In this document: piece by piece, positions 61,051 to 64,000 of the stretch | Layout of the letters: the number at the start of each line of letters is the position of its first letter | How positions within the stretch are numbered: position 1 is the first letter of the stretch | Assembly (NCBI GenBank): GCA_013399305.1 | Contig: VXAI01000021.1 | Coordinates: 6,848,794-6,912,793, forward strand | Direction: 5' to 3' | Length of the DNA stretch: 64,000 nucleotides | Source of the DNA: Rostratula benghalensis | Lineage: Eukaryota > Chordata > Aves > Charadriiformes > Rostratulidae | The notes under the pieces: model-generated | The model's input: only the letters and a program-made list of their open reading frames with translations | What the model was told of the DNA's origin: nothing | Database searches by the model: none | Program-made: the position numbers and the translations under genes

Positions 61051-63159
61051 TTCCATGAAATGTAGAAGACAGAGAATATAAGAAATGTGTGATAGACACC
61101 CCCACAGTGCCCACCTTCCTTGGTAGAAGTTTCTCCTTCTGGTAGAAAGTTTGAATATACATTTTTTTCTTTCAGCCTAGCATTGAGTTATCAAGGGAAG
61201 GAAAAGCATAGAGAGAACACTGGCAGTAAAATTGACTGGAATGTACCATTTTTTTTCATTACAGCATGATGATGTTAGAGACTGGAAAACAATACTTAAA
61301 ATATGGACATGCCAAAGCAATTTTTAAGTGGCAGAGATCTACTTCATGCCAGAGTTTTAACTGATGCTGTGTATCCAGTTACTGCTGGTTGTTATGTGAC
61401 ACAAAGATCTTTAGGAAAGTACCGCTTCCCACAATTAGGTAAAATGCTGTTTTTCTCAACTTAGAAACCTTCCCATATCCTTTCCAACCTAGCTGCACAT
61501 TCAAGTAAGTGTTGGAACTTCCAGCTGTACCTCTTTTTCCATTACAGTATCATACATTTAATTTTTCAGTGATCTGTGAAATTGTATATGATACCTAGAT
61601 CTACTATGCATTCTGAAGGCATTTGGGTGTTAAAATACAGCAGGGAAAATCATGTTCACACAGTAAGCAAGACCTGATACATCTTCAAATAGTTTTTTGT
61701 AAATCTAATAGCATTATTTGACAAAAAGCTACCCTGCCACAATATTTCAAATTTTTTTGTTGGACATACCTCTGAACATTTTTCACTGATGATATGGGTC
61801 CTAATTAGTTAAACCTTATTGGCATAAGCTTCTTTCCTTTGGTGGCATATCTTTTAGACGTGAAAAGTAGTCCATGGATTCAATCAGATATCTTCAGACT
61901 ACAGGCTGAAAACCACTTTTCAACCTATTCATTAGAATTTTAAAAAGCATTTGGAAAAGAAATTTGTGATTAGATTAAGGATAAGGTGTTTTGGGTGTTT
62001 CCCTTCAGTGATTGTTACTATTATCACTGATCATACTAGGTGGAAGCAAGACTGGAGCTAACACTTGTGATCATGAAGATCTCACCTTCATGAGTGGGAA
62101 AATAACTGTTTTGTCTATAGTATAGACAACTAGAACAGCTATTTCTTGTTGAGGTAGACGTAAAGCCATAAAAGAGGGTCACTTTTTTGTCCATTGGGGC
62201 AATACAATAAACCACAATTAGTTTGATGTGCCCTCCAAAATTTTCAGGTGCCTTTTCACAACTTCCTGCTGGAGTGGTGAGTGCCTGTGATGGAAGTTCT
62301 GGCAGAGGAAGATGAATCTCAGCTCTTAACTCTGTTCTTTCTAATATGAGGCACAAGTTGCAGTTTGGGCAGGCAAAATGGCCTTTCAGTTGCAAATATT
62401 TTCCATTTGTTGCAAAGACACATATTTAGGATAGAACAGTGAAAAATTACTCTCTTCCCCCTGATCCCCTCCTTCCATTACAACAGGGAGGCAAGATTTC
62501 GTATCTGTGTCTTAACTACTGCCTTTTTTTTGGTACAGTACATTAGCAAGATGGACCATAGATTCTCACAACTGTGAATTTAACTCAGTTCTCTTCCTTT
62601 CTTCTGTTTAAAAATATTGCAACCAGGAAATATTTAAGGATTCTCATGTAGTTTCTCAGTACTGATGCACTTTGAATTATTAAAAAGCATTTTGAATAAT
62701 CTCTGTAGAAGGTGAGAAGGGAAAGGATAAATTCCTTTATTGCAGGAAGCAGTATGTTGGGGCTTCTTTGTGGATGTAATTTTCAGAGGTAAGTGTGCCC
62801 CATTTCTTCTTTTATCTTTTGTTCTTGAGCTGCAACAGATTCACTGTGTTCCCAGAGAAGGCACAGCTGAGTTCCTCTTTGATGTTCGGCCAGGCAACCC
62901 TTATCTGTGAGTTTTAAAAGATGGCAAAACAGAGCTGATGCTCCAAATGCTGCTTGGAGCCTTTTGTTTTATCTCCCCTCCTATTTATTACCATCAACTG
63001 CACTGGAAAGATAAGAGTAAGAACCCTATCTTTATACCAGATGTACTAGCTCTTAAGAAAGCAAAGGGAAAAAGCACAACTTTGAATGAAGCAAAACATT
63101 ATCTAGCTCAAGAATGCGTGGGCAGTCTGACTAAGAACATCTGAATTGTGCTCTTACAG
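61051..63159. other. Non-genic unique sequence
   Basis: No supported gene. A 119-codon minus-strand frame at 62036-62395 spans the palindrome at 62106-62138 and has no recognisable domain. Confidence 0.6.
62106..62138. repeat. Perfect 19-bp palindrome with outer arms
   Basis: TTGTCTATA (62111-62119), a central G, and TATAGACAA (62121-62129) are perfect 9-bp arms. An outer pair CTGTT (62106-62110) and AACAG (62134-62138) extends the symmetry after a 4-base asymmetry. It could form a cruciform or serve as a dimer site; no function is assigned. Confidence 0.85.
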
Positions 63160-63270
63160 CTTCGCTGTGCCTCCATTTCTGTAATGGTTTTAATTGGCAG
63201 GTACTAGTACTTTCCTGCCCACAGGAGGAATATGAAGATTATTCAATGCTTCTAAAAAGCTTTGAAGATG
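63160..63270 (+). mobile_element. MIR-like SINE relic
   Basis: The segments cttcgctgtgcctccatttc, tgtaatgg, ggtactagtactttcctgcc, cacaggaggaatatgaagat and aaaaagctttgaagatg follow the order of the second half of an amniote MIR-type SINE ('ctgtgcctcagtttcc', 'ctgtaaaatgg', 'tacctacct', 'cacagggttgttgtgagga', 'aaagcgctttgaga'). The minus-strand frame at 63252-63545 partly overlaps it and is not a gene. Confidence 0.55.
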
Positions 63271-64000
63271 AACAAAGTTGCCCCTGCAGAGCTATCTGTG
63301 ATTTCATTAGAAAGGTGCAGCAGGGCTGAAAAAACTACCGGCTTACTTTGCTGGCAGTTAGAATAATTTTTGATGTTCATCGGACAGAAAAGTTGTTTTT
63401 CTTCACTATTGGATGGGCTGGATTGTCCTGTGAGGCTTGCACCAAAGCAGGAGATATGTGATGCATGGACTGTGCTATAATGCAGGTCCTCCAGACAAAC
63501 TGCCGGTTCTCTGAAGAACCATTCCTGGCTCCCTATATGACCCATTTATTTCTGGCCTGTAATATCAACAGATTAGGACATTTCTGTACTAGTCTGTGCA
63601 AGGGAAGATGAAGTTAAAGCTCCAGTCTCTTCCCTTTCCCAACCACTGGTCTTTTCTTGGGGGAAGAGTTAAGTAGTAGTTCGCATTTAACTATTCCTAT
63701 AGTCAGGCACAAACTCCATGTGTTTGTAAAAAAAAAAAAAAAAGTTTTCTGCTTTTTTCCATCAGGAGATAGACCAGGTTATAATCAGAGCCAGTGATTT
63801 GCAAATATCTATCTCCTCTTAGCATTGGAGATTGTGTGCCTAGAATTCCTGCTAGGTAAGTTTGTACTTACTATTAATTCTTTCTCTTATTTATAAAACT
63901 CTTGTATGATTTTTGTGAGATGTTTTGTATCATCCCCAAACCAGACTCAGATCCTATATTACTGCAGCCAAACTAGCCACACTGGTTGGATCCGTGGCTA
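63271..64000. other. Non-genic unique sequence to window end
   Basis: No supported gene. It contains a 16-base A run (63728-63743) and a 33-base splice-flanked segment at 63823-63855 described under the findings. Confidence 0.6.

Noticed and set aside
1..64000. CRISPR arrays, tRNA/rRNA/snRNA genes, bacterial or phage operons, long terminal repeats
   Set aside because: I looked for regularly spaced direct repeats, tRNA and snRNA signature sequences, dense same-strand ORFs with ribosome-binding sites, and paired long repeats. None was seen by eye; a covariance-model search was not possible.

Overview
The window looks like vertebrate nuclear DNA, almost certainly from a bird or a close sauropsid relative. 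It is AT-rich and holds no dense open frames, operons or phage and plasmid functions. Its recognisable interspersed repeats are mainly 5'-truncated CR1 LINE copies, the dominant avian repeat; several keep the 3' ATTCTRTG-type unit. I found no Alu, L1 or clear LTR retrovirus. The species cannot be named from what is here.

No protein-coding gene can be established. The longest ATG-initiated frame is 130 codons, and every frame of 60 to 130 codons is explained by chance, by antisense of an old repeat, or by decayed CR1 reverse-transcriptase sequence. The window reads as intergenic sequence or the inside of a very large intron. A few stretches have exon-like splice contexts; the best is 19389-19462 on the + strand. 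These are hypotheses only.

Layout: 0-1.6 kb has a striking C-rich, nearly G-free tract and a very old CR1. 1.6-11.8 kb is essentially unique sequence with homopolymer tracts. 11.8-23.6 kb holds four CR1 copies and the best exon candidate. 23.6-32.3 kb is unique apart from a possible hAT transposon end. 32.3-38.9 kb is the most structured part: two pairs of diverged homologous segments (32305/35963 and 37601/38527), two MIR-like SINE relics, a small tandem repeat and a CR1 tail. 40.5 kb has a very short CR1 whose truncation point sits in a perfect inverted repeat. 45.5 kb has the only ambiguous base, between two copies of a 14-bp repeat. 51-64 kb has MIR-like relics, two CR1 fragments (one lacking its 3' end and with a mutated RT catalytic motif), a TG microsatellite and two perfect 19-bp palindromes.

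I recognise nine CR1 copies covering about 5.5% of the window; seven are on the - strand. I did not find an undescribed biological system. The most useful leads are the two intra-window homologous pairs, which could be unnamed ancient repeats or duplicated conserved non-coding elements, and the splice-flanked open segment at 19.4 kb.
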